From an uncultured Erysipelotrichaceae bacterium (GTDB taxonomy: Bacteria > Bacillota_I > Bacilli_A > Erysipelotrichales > Erysipelotrichaceae), in NCBI GenBank assembly GCA_934725085.1, contig CAKVAL010000018.1:1-34407 (forward strand): DNA of 34,407 bases, written 5' to 3'. Shown piece by piece: positions 13,886-22,587 of this stretch; the stretch's first letter is position 1; each line of letters starts with the position of its first letter. A program made the position numbers and the translations under genes. The notes below the pieces were generated by a model that was given only the letters and a program-made list of their open reading frames with translations, did no database searches and was not told the DNA's origin.

Positions 13886-15429
13886 TGTTTTCAATTAAAA
13901 TTAAGGTTCCAGAAACAATAAAAGAAGAATTAAATGGTCGTTTACTGTTTATAGTAGATAAGCCAAATAAGAAAAAGGATAAAGAATTATTTAATCGTAT
14001 TTCTTTAAATGATGGTTGTCCTTTCTTTGGGGTTACATTCTATGGCTTAATGCCAGGTGATGAGATTGATTTATTACAGCAAGCTAATCATATTTTAGGT
14101 TGGCCCTTTAAGTTTGAAGAAATTCCACATAAGAAGTTAGAGGTTCAAGCTTTCTTTATTAAATATTCAAAGTATGAAAGAAGTGATGGTCATACTGTTT
14201 ATGGCATGGAGGATCATGGTGGCGGTGGTAACTTTAAGGAGAATCCATACAATCTTTATAGTGATGTGCTTACTGTTAACTATGGTAAACAAGAGATTAG
14301 TTTAACTTTAGATAAGGAAATTGAATTACCTTATGAATTAAAAGAAGGTATGGTAACTCAACAAGGTAACTATGAAGATAAGGAAAATATTAAGTATGTA
14401 AAGATACATTCTAAGCTATTGTCAGACTTTTGGAATCATGATATGTATTTTGGGGCTAATGTCTTATTACCACGTAATTATGATGCGTCTAAGAAGTATC
14501 CAATTCTTTATTGGCAAGGTCATTGGCCAAAGGATAGAGTTCCTTTGCGTTATGGTCATGATGAAGAAAGTGATAAAGAATTTACGGAATTCTGGGATAA
14601 TGAAGCGCCTGAGATGATTATTGTGTCTTTTAGAGATGCTAATATTTTCTATGATGATTCTTATCATGTTAATTCAGCTAATTTAGGTCCCTATGGTGAT
14701 GCGTTAGTAACTGAGGCTATACCTTATATTGAAGAAATGTTTGGTGGTTATAAGGAAAGTGGTGCCCGTGCTTTGGCTGGCGGTTCTACTGGTGGTTGGG
14801 AGTCTATGGCTTTGCAACTTTTCTATCCAAAGTTCTTTGGTGGTACTTGGCCATTTTGTCCTGATGGCATGGATTTCCATGGCTTCCAATTGATTGATTT
14901 ATATAATGATGACAATGCCTATTATTTAAGTCATGAATGGTGTAAAGTAGAAAGACCTGCTTATCGTGATACTAGGGGTAATGTGATTTGGACTGTTAAA
15001 GATGAAAATGATTATGAACTAGCACTAGGTGGTGATAAGGCTCATGGTCAGGGCCAATGGGGCATTTGGGAGGCTGTTTATTCTCCAGTTGGTGAAGATG
15101 GTTATCCAATGAATGTCTTTGACCCATTTACTGGTAAGATTAATCGTAAGGTTGTTAAGTATTGGCATGACAATTATGATTTGAATGTTTATTTAAAGAA
15201 GCGTCATAAAGAGATTATGAAGGATCTAAAGGGTAAGATTCATTTAAGAGGTGGTGATATGGATAACTTCTATTTGAACTTGTCTCAATGGGATATAACT
15301 GAGACTTTAGAGAAATATAAGTATGATGGCTATTCTGTAACGTTTAAGAAGGGTGGTCATTCTTCTCATATTGCTTCTAAGGATTTAATTCTTGAGATTG
15401 CGGATTACTTTAAGAAACAAGGATATTAG
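13885..15429 (+). CDS. Putative intracellular esterase, alpha/beta-hydrolase (esterase D-like)
   Basis: A 514-residue protein. From about residue 195 it carries an alpha/beta-hydrolase domain of the putative esterase family: NVLLPRNYDASKKYPILYWQGH, then the nucleophile elbow AGGSTGGWES with S301, and a C-terminal candidate histidine H492 (KKGGHSSH). Residues 1-190 form a domain of beta-rich look that I do not recognise. No signal peptide or membrane segment is seen, so it acts in the cytoplasm. It overlaps uxaC by one base and ends the lacI-uxaC operon. A likely job is removing ester groups (acetyl, methyl or phenolic) from imported uronate compounds before isomerisation. This is inferred from the position; the substrate is unknown. 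Confidence 0.75.
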   Translation: MFSIKIKVPETIKEELNGRLLFIVDKPNKKKDKELFNRISLNDGCPFFGVTFYGLMPGDEIDLLQQANHILGWPFKFEEIPHKKLEVQAFFIKYSKYERSDGHTVYGMEDHGGGGNFKENPYNLYSDVLTVNYGKQEISLTLDKEIELPYELKEGMVTQQGNYEDKENIKYVKIHSKLLSDFWNHDMYFGANVLLPRNYDASKKYPILYWQGHWPKDRVPLRYGHDEESDKEFTEFWDNEAPEMIIVSFRDANIFYDDSYHVNSANLGPYGDALVTEAIPYIEEMFGGYKESGARALAGGSTGGWESMALQLFYPKFFGGTWPFCPDGMDFHGFQLIDLYNDDNAYYLSHEWCKVERPAYRDTRGNVIWTVKDENDYELALGGDKAHGQGQWGIWEAVYSPVGEDGYPMNVFDPFTGKINRKVVKYWHDNYDLNVYLKKRHKEIMKDLKGKIHLRGGDMDNFYLNLSQWDITETLEKYKYDGYSVTFKKGGHSSHIASKDLILEIADYFKKQGY

Positions 15430-15451
15430 GTGGGCTGAGGTCCATCTTTTT
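15428..15451 (+). terminator. Terminator of the lacI-uxaC-esterase operon
   Basis: AGGTGG (15428-15433) pairs with CCATCT (15442-15447, one G-T pair) around an eight-base loop and runs into TTTTT. It begins inside the esterase stop codon. Confidence 0.55.
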
Positions 15452-15455
15452 GGTA

Positions 15456-15461
15456 TATAAT
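15456..15461 (+). promoter_or_regulatory. Possible -10 box for glmS
   Basis: TATAAT lies about 35 bases before the ribozyme cleavage site. No good -35 box is found at the right distance, so this is tentative. Confidence 0.3.
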
Positions 15462-15486
15462 CTTGGTATTGTTCTTTGAATGCTTA

Positions 15487-15640
15487 TTTCTCAACTAGCG
15501 CCAAGAACCTTTTGGTGGGTTAACGAGGAGAAGGTTTATCGAATTTTTCGGCGGGTACCTTCCGTAGTGTCTACTGCGAATGGATTAACAAATATAGAAG
15601 TGATTCTAAAACAAATTTAGTCCAATAGATGTGATTGATA
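15487..15640 (+). ncRNA. glmS ribozyme (glucosamine-6-phosphate-activated)
   Basis: The conserved core of the glmS ribozyme is present in order: AGCGCC (15497-15502), GGGTTAACGAGGAG (from 15517), TTATCGAA (from 15537) and TTCGGCGGGTACCTTCC (from 15548). Cleavage is expected between A15497 and G15498. AAGGT and ACCTT can pair around the catalytic core, as in known members, and GTAG-TGT-CTAC gives the next helix. The outer helices at the 3' end are less clear, so the right boundary is approximate. It sits directly in front of glmS; glucosamine-6-phosphate should trigger self-cleavage and loss of the message, giving feedback control of cell-wall sugar synthesis. Confidence 0.93.
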
Positions 15641-15665
15641 ATAATAGAAAGTTGAGAAAATATAT

Positions 15666-17450
15666 ATGTGCGGAATTATTGGTTGCGTGGGTTTTAATAA
15701 TGCCTACGATGTAATAATTAAAAGTCTTAGTTTATTAGAATACCGTGGTTATGATAGTGTTGGTGTAGGTCTTTTTAATAGTGGCAAAATTGAAGTATTT
15801 AAAAAGGCTGGTAGAACTGCTGATTTAGAAGAATTATTGAAAGATAATAGTTTTAATTCTAAATGTGGCATAGGCCATACTAGATGGGCTACTCATGGTG
15901 TTGTTAGTGATAAGAATGCTCATCCTTTTAAAGTTGGTAAGGTTACTCTTGTTCATAATGGAATAATTGAGAATTATAAAGAGCTTAAGGAAGAATATAA
16001 TTTGAGTGGTTTAAAGTCAGAAACAGATAGCGAGGTTGTCGCTGCTCTTTTAGATAAGTTTTATGATGGTAACGTTTTAGAAACAATTAATAAGGTTTGT
16101 TCATTATTGAAGGGTACTTATGCATTACTCGTGATGTTTGATGATAAAAAAGATACTATTTATGCGACAAGACATGTAAGTCCTTTGGTGTTTGGATACA
16201 AAGACAATGAGATCATGATTTCCAGTGAGGTGCTACCTTTAACTAATTACTTTGATAATTATAGTATCTTGCCAGAAGATTGTATCTTAGCCACGAATGA
16301 TAAAGCTATAGCTGTTTATGATAAGAATCTAAATAAAATAGATGTTAACTTTCAAAAGATAAATGAAAAGAATGTTAATGAACTTGGGGAATATAAGACT
16401 TATCTTGATAAGGAGATTCACCAGCAGCCTAAGGTATTAAGACATTGTTTAAATAATTATGTAAAAGATGATTTACCTAATTTTGGTTTTGATTCTTTAA
16501 AAAATATCAATAAGATATGTTTTGTGGCCTGTGGTACTTCTTATCATGCTTCTTTGATGGCTAAAAGTACTATAGAAGAGTATGTTAAGATACCGGTGAT
16601 TGTTGAGGTAGCAAGTGAATTTATTTATCATGAGCATTTTATTGATAATAAGACTTTGTTGATTGCCTTGTCACAATCAGGAGAAACTATCGATACGATT
16701 GAAGCGGCTAAGTGCGGTAAGACTTATGGGGCTAAATTATTGTCGCTTGTGAATGTTGAAAATAGTGAATTGGTTCATATTTCGGATTATCATTTATTAA
16801 CATTGGCTGGAAGAGAGATGTCGGTAGCATCCACTAAAGCTTATACATCACAGTTATTGGTTCTAAGACTCTTTGCCTATTATTTAGCTTTAATTAAAAA
16901 TATGATGAGTATAGATGAGGTTAAAACTAAGATAAACGATTTGTATAAGTTACCTTCAATGATTGAAAAAATCTTTACAAAGGAAGATGATATTAATCAA
17001 TTAAGCAAGGCTTTAGTAGGAAAAGAAATCTTCATGATAGGTAGAGCTAATGATTATACAAGCTTATTAGAGGCGGCATTGAAGATTAAGGAGCTAGCTT
17101 ATATCAATGTGAATGCTTATATGGGTGGTGAGATTAAACATGGTCCTATTGCCCTTATTGATGATAAAACGGTGGTCATTGGTTTGAGCTTGGATGAAAA
17201 GCTTAACACGAAGATTGTTAGTAATCTAAAGGAATGTGAATCTAGAAAGGCTAAGATTATTCTTGTGACTAATGATAAATTAAATACAAATGTATTTGAT
17301 GAAATCATTTTGATTCCTGATGGTGAAAAGGAAATAGAGGAGATGGCAAGTATTGTCATATTCCAATTGTTGGCTAAGGATTTAGCACTACTTCTTAATA
17401 GAGATGTGGATAAGCCTAGAAACTTAGCTAAGGTTGTAACTGTTGAATAA
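15666..17450 (+). CDS. glmS: Glutamine-fructose-6-phosphate aminotransferase (isomerising)
   Basis: A 594-residue cytoplasmic enzyme that makes glucosamine-6-phosphate, the first step toward UDP-GlcNAc and peptidoglycan. Cys2 (MCGIIGCVG) is the glutaminase nucleophile; RWATHGV and the VHNGIIENY segment complete the N-terminal domain (about 1-220). Two SIS sugar-isomerase domains follow, the first with CGTSYHASL and SQSGETIDT, the second with EIKHGPIALID, and the C-terminus ends in the usual RNLAKVVTVE. Length is normal (about 600). The ribosome site is weak, but the leader holds the glmS ribozyme, so mRNA stability is the main control. Confidence 0.97.
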   Translation: MCGIIGCVGFNNAYDVIIKSLSLLEYRGYDSVGVGLFNSGKIEVFKKAGRTADLEELLKDNSFNSKCGIGHTRWATHGVVSDKNAHPFKVGKVTLVHNGIIENYKELKEEYNLSGLKSETDSEVVAALLDKFYDGNVLETINKVCSLLKGTYALLVMFDDKKDTIYATRHVSPLVFGYKDNEIMISSEVLPLTNYFDNYSILPEDCILATNDKAIAVYDKNLNKIDVNFQKINEKNVNELGEYKTYLDKEIHQQPKVLRHCLNNYVKDDLPNFGFDSLKNINKICFVACGTSYHASLMAKSTIEEYVKIPVIVEVASEFIYHEHFIDNKTLLIALSQSGETIDTIEAAKCGKTYGAKLLSLVNVENSELVHISDYHLLTLAGREMSVASTKAYTSQLLVLRLFAYYLALIKNMMSIDEVKTKINDLYKLPSMIEKIFTKEDDINQLSKALVGKEIFMIGRANDYTSLLEAALKIKELAYINVNAYMGGEIKHGPIALIDDKTVVIGLSLDEKLNTKIVSNLKECESRKAKIILVTNDKLNTNVFDEIILIPDGEKEIEEMASIVIFQLLAKDLALLLNRDVDKPRNLAKVVTVE

Positions 17451-17489
17451 TAAAAAAAGCGAGAAATAAGCATTAAAGGACAATATTAA

Positions 17490-17507
17490 AACGTCCATAT
17501 GGACGTT
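17490..17507. terminator. 18-bp palindrome between glmS and the KilA-N gene
   Basis: AACGTCCATATGGACGTT is a perfect palindrome between two convergent genes. It could form a terminator stem for either strand; the following bases are only moderately T-rich (TTTAATATT on the minus strand), so the call is weak. An operator is the alternative. Confidence 0.4.
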
Positions 17508-17514
17508 GTTAAGA

Positions 17515-18423
17515 TTATGATTTAGAAGTGTTTCTTTCATTTTCAATTAAGTATTTATTATCTTTTCTTACTTCTTGCTGTAATACTTCTAGTTCCTTAA
17601 TATTTCTATTATTTTTTAATGTTTCCATTTGATGTCTTGCTGATTCGTTTAATTGAATCAATCTATCGGATTGTTTAATGTTCATCTTAATCAATTCAGC
17701 GTTAGTGTTTTCTAAGTTATTTAAAATAATTAGGTGAAGTAAATCAGTGTAGTCTCTCATGTTACCACTTTTGGCTAGTTCGGGGTTATTATCGCGCCAT
17801 TCTTTAGCGGTCATACCAAATAAAGCAACATTTAATACATCAGCTTCATTTGCGTATATAAAATTCTTTTGTTGTTCTGTCAAAGTTGGGACTATGTATT
17901 TCTTTATCGCATCGGTATGAACAACGTAGTTTAATTTAGATAGCAATCTATTAGCATGCCATTCGATTTTTTCTTGGTATATTTCATTTCTTTTAAGCCT
18001 CTCGAATTCTTTTATTAAATATAATTTAAACTCTGGGCTAATCCAACTAGCAAACTCAAAAGCAATATCGCTTCGTGCAAAAGTTCCTCCGCTGTATTTA
18101 CCTGATTTCGAGATTATGCCTATTGCGTTAGTTACTTTGATCCATTTTTGTGGAGACATAGTAAACGCATTCCTACCAGCTTCATTTTTAAACTGGTCGA
18201 ATTCGACCAGTTTAAAATCTTCGTTATTTAATTCTTCCCAAATTCCTAGAAAAGAAATCGTTTCTTTATTTCTTAACCAATTTTTAACAACATCCGCTGG
18301 TGATTCACTATTTTGAGTTTTTGCTAAATCAGTTAATGATATATATTCATACCCATTAACTCTAATGACGCTTATTGCATTTCCTTTAACATCCATTTCT
18401 GATTTGATTATATTGTTTTTCAT
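17515..18423 (-). CDS. KilA-N domain protein
   Basis: A 302-residue protein with an N-terminal KilA-N DNA-binding domain (about residues 10-140: GYEYISLTDLAK, VVKNWLRNKETISFLGIWEELNN, and GTFARSDIAFEFASWISPEFKLYLIKEFERL). This domain is common in phage antirepressors and in genomic islands. The C-terminal half is helical and ends in a charged, coiled-coil-like stretch (about 235-300). A GGAG site precedes the start. It stands alone between glmS and a tRNA gene, with no integrase or other phage gene nearby. Its function is unknown; a regulatory or defence-related role would fit the family. Confidence 0.8.
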   Translation of the reverse strand: MKNNIIKSEMDVKGNAISVIRVNGYEYISLTDLAKTQNSESPADVVKNWLRNKETISFLGIWEELNNEDFKLVEFDQFKNEAGRNAFTMSPQKWIKVTNAIGIISKSGKYSGGTFARSDIAFEFASWISPEFKLYLIKEFERLKRNEIYQEKIEWHANRLLSKLNYVVHTDAIKKYIVPTLTEQQKNFIYANEADVLNVALFGMTAKEWRDNNPELAKSGNMRDYTDLLHLIILNNLENTNAELIKMNIKQSDRLIQLNESARHQMETLKNNRNIKELEVLQQEVRKDNKYLIENERNTSKS

Positions 18424-18507
18424 GAAATTGCTCCTTGATATTAAAAAACATCATGCACACTATTAGATTATAATTATCTATAATAATTAAAAACTGTTAT
18501 TTGTTAG

Positions 18508-18583
18508 TGGTGCCGACGATAGGGTTTGAACCTACGACCTACGCGTTACGAGTGCGTTGCTCTACCAACTAAGCTACGTCGGC
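18508..18583 (-). tRNA. tRNA-Thr (anticodon CGU)
   Basis: A full cloverleaf can be drawn on the minus strand: acceptor GCCGACG/CGTCGGC, D arm GCTTAGTTGGTAGAGC, anticodon loop CTCGTAA with anticodon CGT (reads ACG, threonine), T arm GTAGG-TTCAAAC-CCTAT, discriminator A and an encoded CCA end. The last anticodon-stem pair is A31-C39, a mismatch. The gene starts 16 bases behind the stop codon of a FemAB-like gene on the same strand. Confidence 0.96.
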
Positions 18584-18599
18584 ATAATAGGGTATTACC

Positions 18600-19853
18600 C
18601 TATTTTTTTGTAAGTTTATAAGCTTTCAACATGATGTCATAAAGACGTTTTACAAGTGAATTAATTTGATATTCAAATTGACCAATTAATTCTACAACTT
18701 CACCACCATATTGTTTCTTATAAGTATATAAGCCATAAGATTCACTCTTTGGATCAAAGTTTCCGGTGATGCCATAGAAGTTGTAATAATCATAGCCTTC
18801 GTTTTTACATAACTTGATAAGTTCGGCTACGATGATATTAGAAGTGTTAAAGTGTTGCAAGTAATCTTCATCATTTCCTGCCAACAACATTATAGCTTCT
18901 TTACCATAGGTTAATAGGCAGACAACGCTTAATGGTACTATCTTACCTTTTTCTTTTTCTAAAATATCTAATTGTTCAATAATCTTTTGATTAGAATTAA
19001 TAGTAACCTTTTCTTCCTTGATTCTACCTGCATTAGAAGCTTCATGTTCCATTAGTTTTTCAACACGTTTACTAATTTTTGATATTTCAGCTTCAGCATT
19101 CTTACGGCATTTATCAACATCGATTTCAGCTACCATGTATCTTAGAATTTTATCTTTAGAAAGGGCTGAATACATTTGTTTATAGTAACCAAGGGGTCTA
19201 TCGATAAAGCCTTTCCTAATTGAAGTTTTATTCATTAAATCTTTAAAAACTTCAATTTCATCTTCTTTTAGTTCTCTAACATTAATCCCAAAGAAGTTTT
19301 TTTTATTGGCCCTTCTTTTAGCTTCTTTCTTAAAACCCTTATAGATTTCATCAATAGTCTTGTCTTTAATATTTAATCTGAATAAGAAACGAGGTTGCAA
19401 ATTTTCATAATATAGGTTATAGCCTGTATGTTTATAGCCTAAAGAAACGAGCTGATTAACTACATCATGATTGTCAAATCCATCTTCAATAATATTTCCA
19501 TCAATATCTCTATGATTTAATAAAACATAGGGGTCCATGATTAGTTCGAAGACTTTTTTGTTTTTTAAATAAGCTATAAGTTCTTTGTTTACCTTAGTTA
19601 ATAATTCTTTGTCGTTATAATCTATTAAGAAACCTCTAGGACAATAGGCCATGTAGCTGTTTAATAGTGGCATTTTCTTTAATAGGAATAGTCCGCAGGC
19701 TTTTATTTGATTATCTTTTTCATAAGCCAAATATAAGCTTTTCCAGTTTGTATAAGATTTTAAATCGGCCCAGTTGCTTGTTTGATAAAAAGTAACATTG
19801 TCAAATGTTTTGGAGATACTATTAAAATCTTCTTTTTTAATTTCTTTTATCAT
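18600..19853 (-). CDS. FemAB/MurM-family peptidoglycan bridge aminoacyltransferase (copy 1)
   Basis: A 417-residue member of the FemABX/MurMN family. These cytoplasmic, membrane-associated enzymes move an amino acid from aminoacyl-tRNA to the stem peptide of lipid II to build the cross-bridge. Typical elements are an early QTSNWADLKS, LNSYMAYCPRGFLIDY, a GNAT-like double fold, a helical coiled-coil arm (about residues 245-305), and the C-terminal YDYYNFYGITGNFDPKSESYGLYTYKKQYGGEVVE region, rich in the family's glycines and tyrosines. It starts one base behind its paralogue and is followed by tRNA-Thr. The amino acid used cannot be read from the sequence; Ala, Ser, Gly or Thr are candidates. 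Confidence 0.88.
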   Translation of the reverse strand: MIKEIKKEDFNSISKTFDNVTFYQTSNWADLKSYTNWKSLYLAYEKDNQIKACGLFLLKKMPLLNSYMAYCPRGFLIDYNDKELLTKVNKELIAYLKNKKVFELIMDPYVLLNHRDIDGNIIEDGFDNHDVVNQLVSLGYKHTGYNLYYENLQPRFLFRLNIKDKTIDEIYKGFKKEAKRRANKKNFFGINVRELKEDEIEVFKDLMNKTSIRKGFIDRPLGYYKQMYSALSKDKILRYMVAEIDVDKCRKNAEAEISKISKRVEKLMEHEASNAGRIKEEKVTINSNQKIIEQLDILEKEKGKIVPLSVVCLLTYGKEAIMLLAGNDEDYLQHFNTSNIIVAELIKLCKNEGYDYYNFYGITGNFDPKSESYGLYTYKKQYGGEVVELIGQFEYQINSLVKRLYDIMLKAYKLTKK

Positions 19854-19854
19854 T

Positions 19855-21117
19855 TTAATTTCCTTTTAAAGAACGGTGATATAAAATTCTTCTTCTAGCT
19901 TTTAAAAGATTAGAAATAATCTTATTAGCTAGGGGTCTTGTGACAAAGTCAAATTCACCGACAAATTCTACAAAGTCACCACCAAATCTTAATTTAAATA
20001 AATAAATACCGTAGATTTGACTATCTTTATCAACTTTTCCTTCCGATCCATAGAAGTCTACTTTTGTATATCCTTCTTTTTTGCTGTCTAAAAGAATGTG
20101 ATAGTAAAGTTCATAGTTGGCATTTAAGAATAATAGTTGATCACTATTGCCACCGTGGATTGTCCATACTTTGTCTTTAAATTTAGCTGTTATGATTGAA
20201 GATAAGACAATTCTTTCTTCCTTTAGTTCATCAACTTCGGCTTTTAGCTTAAGAATCTTATTTCTCTTTTGTGCTAAATCCTTTAATTTATTCTCTTTCT
20301 TAGGACCATCAGGTCTTTGATTAACGGTATCGATTTCTTTATCAACAGCAGCTAGCTTATTATTAAAGATTTCTTTTAATCTATTAGAATTGATACTAGC
20401 TACATAGATATCTGCTTCATTCTTATTTTTAAGATTTTCATAGAAGTTCTTAAAATAATCATAAGATTCTACAAACATCTTCTTTCTAAGGGAAGTTTCT
20501 TTCATTACCTTGTAGAAGTCATCTAGGGCACCTTCTTCGTTTTTAGTGATGGTTACTTCATAAGGGTTCTTATCTTTTAGAATTTTTTTAGTAGTGTTAT
20601 GTAGATTCTTGAATAAGTCTTCTTCACTTTGACTAACATCTACTCTAAAGGTAAAGCGTGGTGCTGAGCTTTCTGTGAATTTAGTTGTGAAGCCTCTAAA
20701 ATTACCACCATTTTCTTTAAAGAAGTCAATTAGTTCAAAAGTATCATATGTCTCTATTCTATTAGCATCACCATCTAGTTTGGCGATGATGATATCGGGG
20801 TTAATCTTAAAATAAAGACCATGATTCTTTTTGGTATAAGTTTTTAATGTTTCAATTACGTTCTTTAACAGTTCTTTGTCACTGTAGTCACAAATAAAGC
20901 CTCTTGGACAATAATAGGTTGAATAGGGTCCAATTTTCTTTTCTAACATTAAGGCTGTAGCCTTTAGATTGTTGTTCTCATATAGGCCTAGGCAGTGGGG
21001 TATATATCCTCTATTTTTTGATACATCTTTCCAGGCACTTGTTTGCATAAAATGTGACTTGTTACTATTAAAGACAAATTCGTCTAATGTCTTATCGTCT
21101 ATTTCTTTAATTTCCAT
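19855..21117 (-). CDS. FemAB/MurM-family peptidoglycan bridge aminoacyltransferase (copy 2)
   Basis: A 420-residue paralogue of the next gene, with the same layout: QTSAWKDVSKNRGY, YSTYYCPRGFICDY, two GNAT-like domains, a lysine/glutamate-rich coiled-coil arm (about 245-310) and a C-terminal VDFYGSEGKVDKDSQIYGIYLFKLRFGG. Tandem, diverged copies usually add the first and second bridge residues in turn (as MurM then MurN, or FemA then FemB), so a two-residue bridge is a fair guess. The start has no ribosome site; a TGTTATAAT extended -10 box ends eight bases upstream, so the message is probably leaderless. It diverges from the oxidoreductase at 21171. Confidence 0.88.
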   Translation of the reverse strand: MEIKEIDDKTLDEFVFNSNKSHFMQTSAWKDVSKNRGYIPHCLGLYENNNLKATALMLEKKIGPYSTYYCPRGFICDYSDKELLKNVIETLKTYTKKNHGLYFKINPDIIIAKLDGDANRIETYDTFELIDFFKENGGNFRGFTTKFTESSAPRFTFRVDVSQSEEDLFKNLHNTTKKILKDKNPYEVTITKNEEGALDDFYKVMKETSLRKKMFVESYDYFKNFYENLKNKNEADIYVASINSNRLKEIFNNKLAAVDKEIDTVNQRPDGPKKENKLKDLAQKRNKILKLKAEVDELKEERIVLSSIITAKFKDKVWTIHGGNSDQLLFLNANYELYYHILLDSKKEGYTKVDFYGSEGKVDKDSQIYGIYLFKLRFGGDFVEFVGEFDFVTRPLANKIISNLLKARRRILYHRSLKGN

Positions 21118-21170
21118 ACTAGTTAATTATAACATTTACTTTATAAGGGATATGTTAAAATGAGTATAAG
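21118..21170. promoter_or_regulatory. Divergent pair of leaderless-type promoters
   Basis: On the minus strand TGTTATAAT (-10 at 21126-21131) ends eight bases before the ATG at 21117. On the plus strand TGTTAAAAT (-10 at 21156-21161) ends nine bases before the ATG at 21171. Both are extended -10 boxes and neither gene has a clear ribosome site. Confidence 0.5.
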
Positions 21171-22586
21171 ATGTTTGATGTAATTGTAATAGGTGGTGGT
21201 GTAACTGGATGTTCTATTTTAAGAGAACTATCTAAGTATGACCTAAAGATTGCTTTACTGGAAAAGGAAGAGGATGTTTGTTCTGGAACTAGTAAGGCTA
21301 ATAGTGCAATTGTTCATGCAGGACACGACGCAAAGAGTGGCAGTTTAAAGGCTAAGCTTAATGTGAGGGGTAATGAGTTAATAAAAGAGCTTGCCAAGGA
21401 TTTAAACTTTGCCTACAAGAATAATGGTTCTCTAGTATTGTGTTTTGATGAAGAAGATTATCCAAAGTTAGAAGAACTTTATAATCGTGGTATTACTAAT
21501 GGTGTCAAGGATTTACATATCTTAAATCACGATGAGGTTTTAAAGTTAGAACCTAACTTGAGTGATAATGTAAAGTATGCCTTGTTGGCGAATACAGGTG
21601 CAATTATTTGTCCTTTTGAGATGAATGTTGCGCTTGCTGAAAATGCAGTTCAAAATGGGGCTGAAGTTATTCTTAATACTGAAGTTAAAGAAATTAAAAA
21701 AATTAATGATCATTATTTAATCAATAATCAATATGAAACAAGATGTGTTGTTAATGCAGCTGGTTTATATGGCGATGTGATTCATAATATGGTTTGTGAG
21801 AAAAAGAGAACTATAACTGCTCGTAAGGGTGATTATTGTTTATATGATACTGATTTAGGTGATCTTGTGTCGCATACTATCTTCCAACTTCCTACTGCTA
21901 AGGGTAAGGGCGTTTTGGTTACACCTACTGTTCACGGTAATTTGTTGGTAGGTCCTAGCGCTACCGATATTGATGATAAAGAGGATACAGGCACTTATGC
22001 GAGTGATTTGGATTTTGTCTTAACTAATGCGTTAAAATCAGTTAAGTCTTTACCAAATAATAAGATTATTACATCTTTTTCAGGCTTAAGAGCTAAGGGT
22101 GATACCGGTGACTTTATTATTGAAGAGGCTAATGATAATTTCTTTGATGCGATTGGTATCGAGTCTCCTGGTTTAACTAGTGCCCCTGCCATCGGTGAGA
22201 TGGTTTGTGAGATGATTGTTGATAAGTTAAAACCAAGTCTTAAGGATAATTTTATTTCTACAAGAAAAGGTTTAGTTCATTTAAAACATTTGAGTTATAA
22301 ACAGCGTGGCGAACTTATTAAACAAAATCCTGCTTATGGTAATATCATTTGTCGTTGTAATGATGTTTCTGAGGGCGAAATTATTGATGCGATTAATAGT
22401 CCAATCAAGGCTACTTCTTTAGATGCGATTAAAAGAAGAACTACTGCTGGTATGGGAAGATGTCAAGCAGGTTTTTGTTGTCCTAAGACAATTGAAATAT
22501 TGGCTAGAGAATTAGGTGTAAAGGAAGAAGAGATTACTAAGAATAATGCGAAATCTAGAATGATTCTTGGAAAGTTGGGTGAATAA
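21171..22586 (+). CDS. GlpA-like FAD-dependent oxidoreductase with C-terminal 2Fe-2S (BFD-like) domain
   Basis: A 471-residue flavoprotein of the glycerol-3-phosphate dehydrogenase/DAO family. The N-terminus has the FAD-binding VIVIGGGVTGCSILREL and later VVNAAGLYGD; the domain runs to about residue 360. A C-terminal BFD-like domain carries four cysteines for a 2Fe-2S cluster (C394, C396, C431, C436). It heads a tight cassette with the next two genes, an order well known in Bacillota next to glycerol genes, where the proteins resemble GlpA, GlpB and a DUF1667 partner. Glycerol-3-phosphate or another 2-hydroxy compound is the likely substrate, electrons passing through the iron-sulphur site to the next protein. 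No glycerol kinase is in the window. Confidence 0.85.
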   Translation: MFDVIVIGGGVTGCSILRELSKYDLKIALLEKEEDVCSGTSKANSAIVHAGHDAKSGSLKAKLNVRGNELIKELAKDLNFAYKNNGSLVLCFDEEDYPKLEELYNRGITNGVKDLHILNHDEVLKLEPNLSDNVKYALLANTGAIICPFEMNVALAENAVQNGAEVILNTEVKEIKKINDHYLINNQYETRCVVNAAGLYGDVIHNMVCEKKRTITARKGDYCLYDTDLGDLVSHTIFQLPTAKGKGVLVTPTVHGNLLVGPSATDIDDKEDTGTYASDLDFVLTNALKSVKSLPNNKIITSFSGLRAKGDTGDFIIEEANDNFFDAIGIESPGLTSAPAIGEMVCEMIVDKLKPSLKDNFISTRKGLVHLKHLSYKQRGELIKQNPAYGNIICRCNDVSEGEIIDAINSPIKATSLDAIKRRTTAGMGRCQAGFCCPKTIEILARELGVKEEEITKNNAKSRMILGKLGE

Positions 22587-22587
22587 G

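Noticed and set aside
17515..18583. tRNA-Thr as an attachment site with the KilA-N gene as a phage remnant
   Set aside because: The KilA-N gene does lie behind the tRNA 3' end, but I see no second copy of the tRNA end nearby and no integrase or other phage gene.
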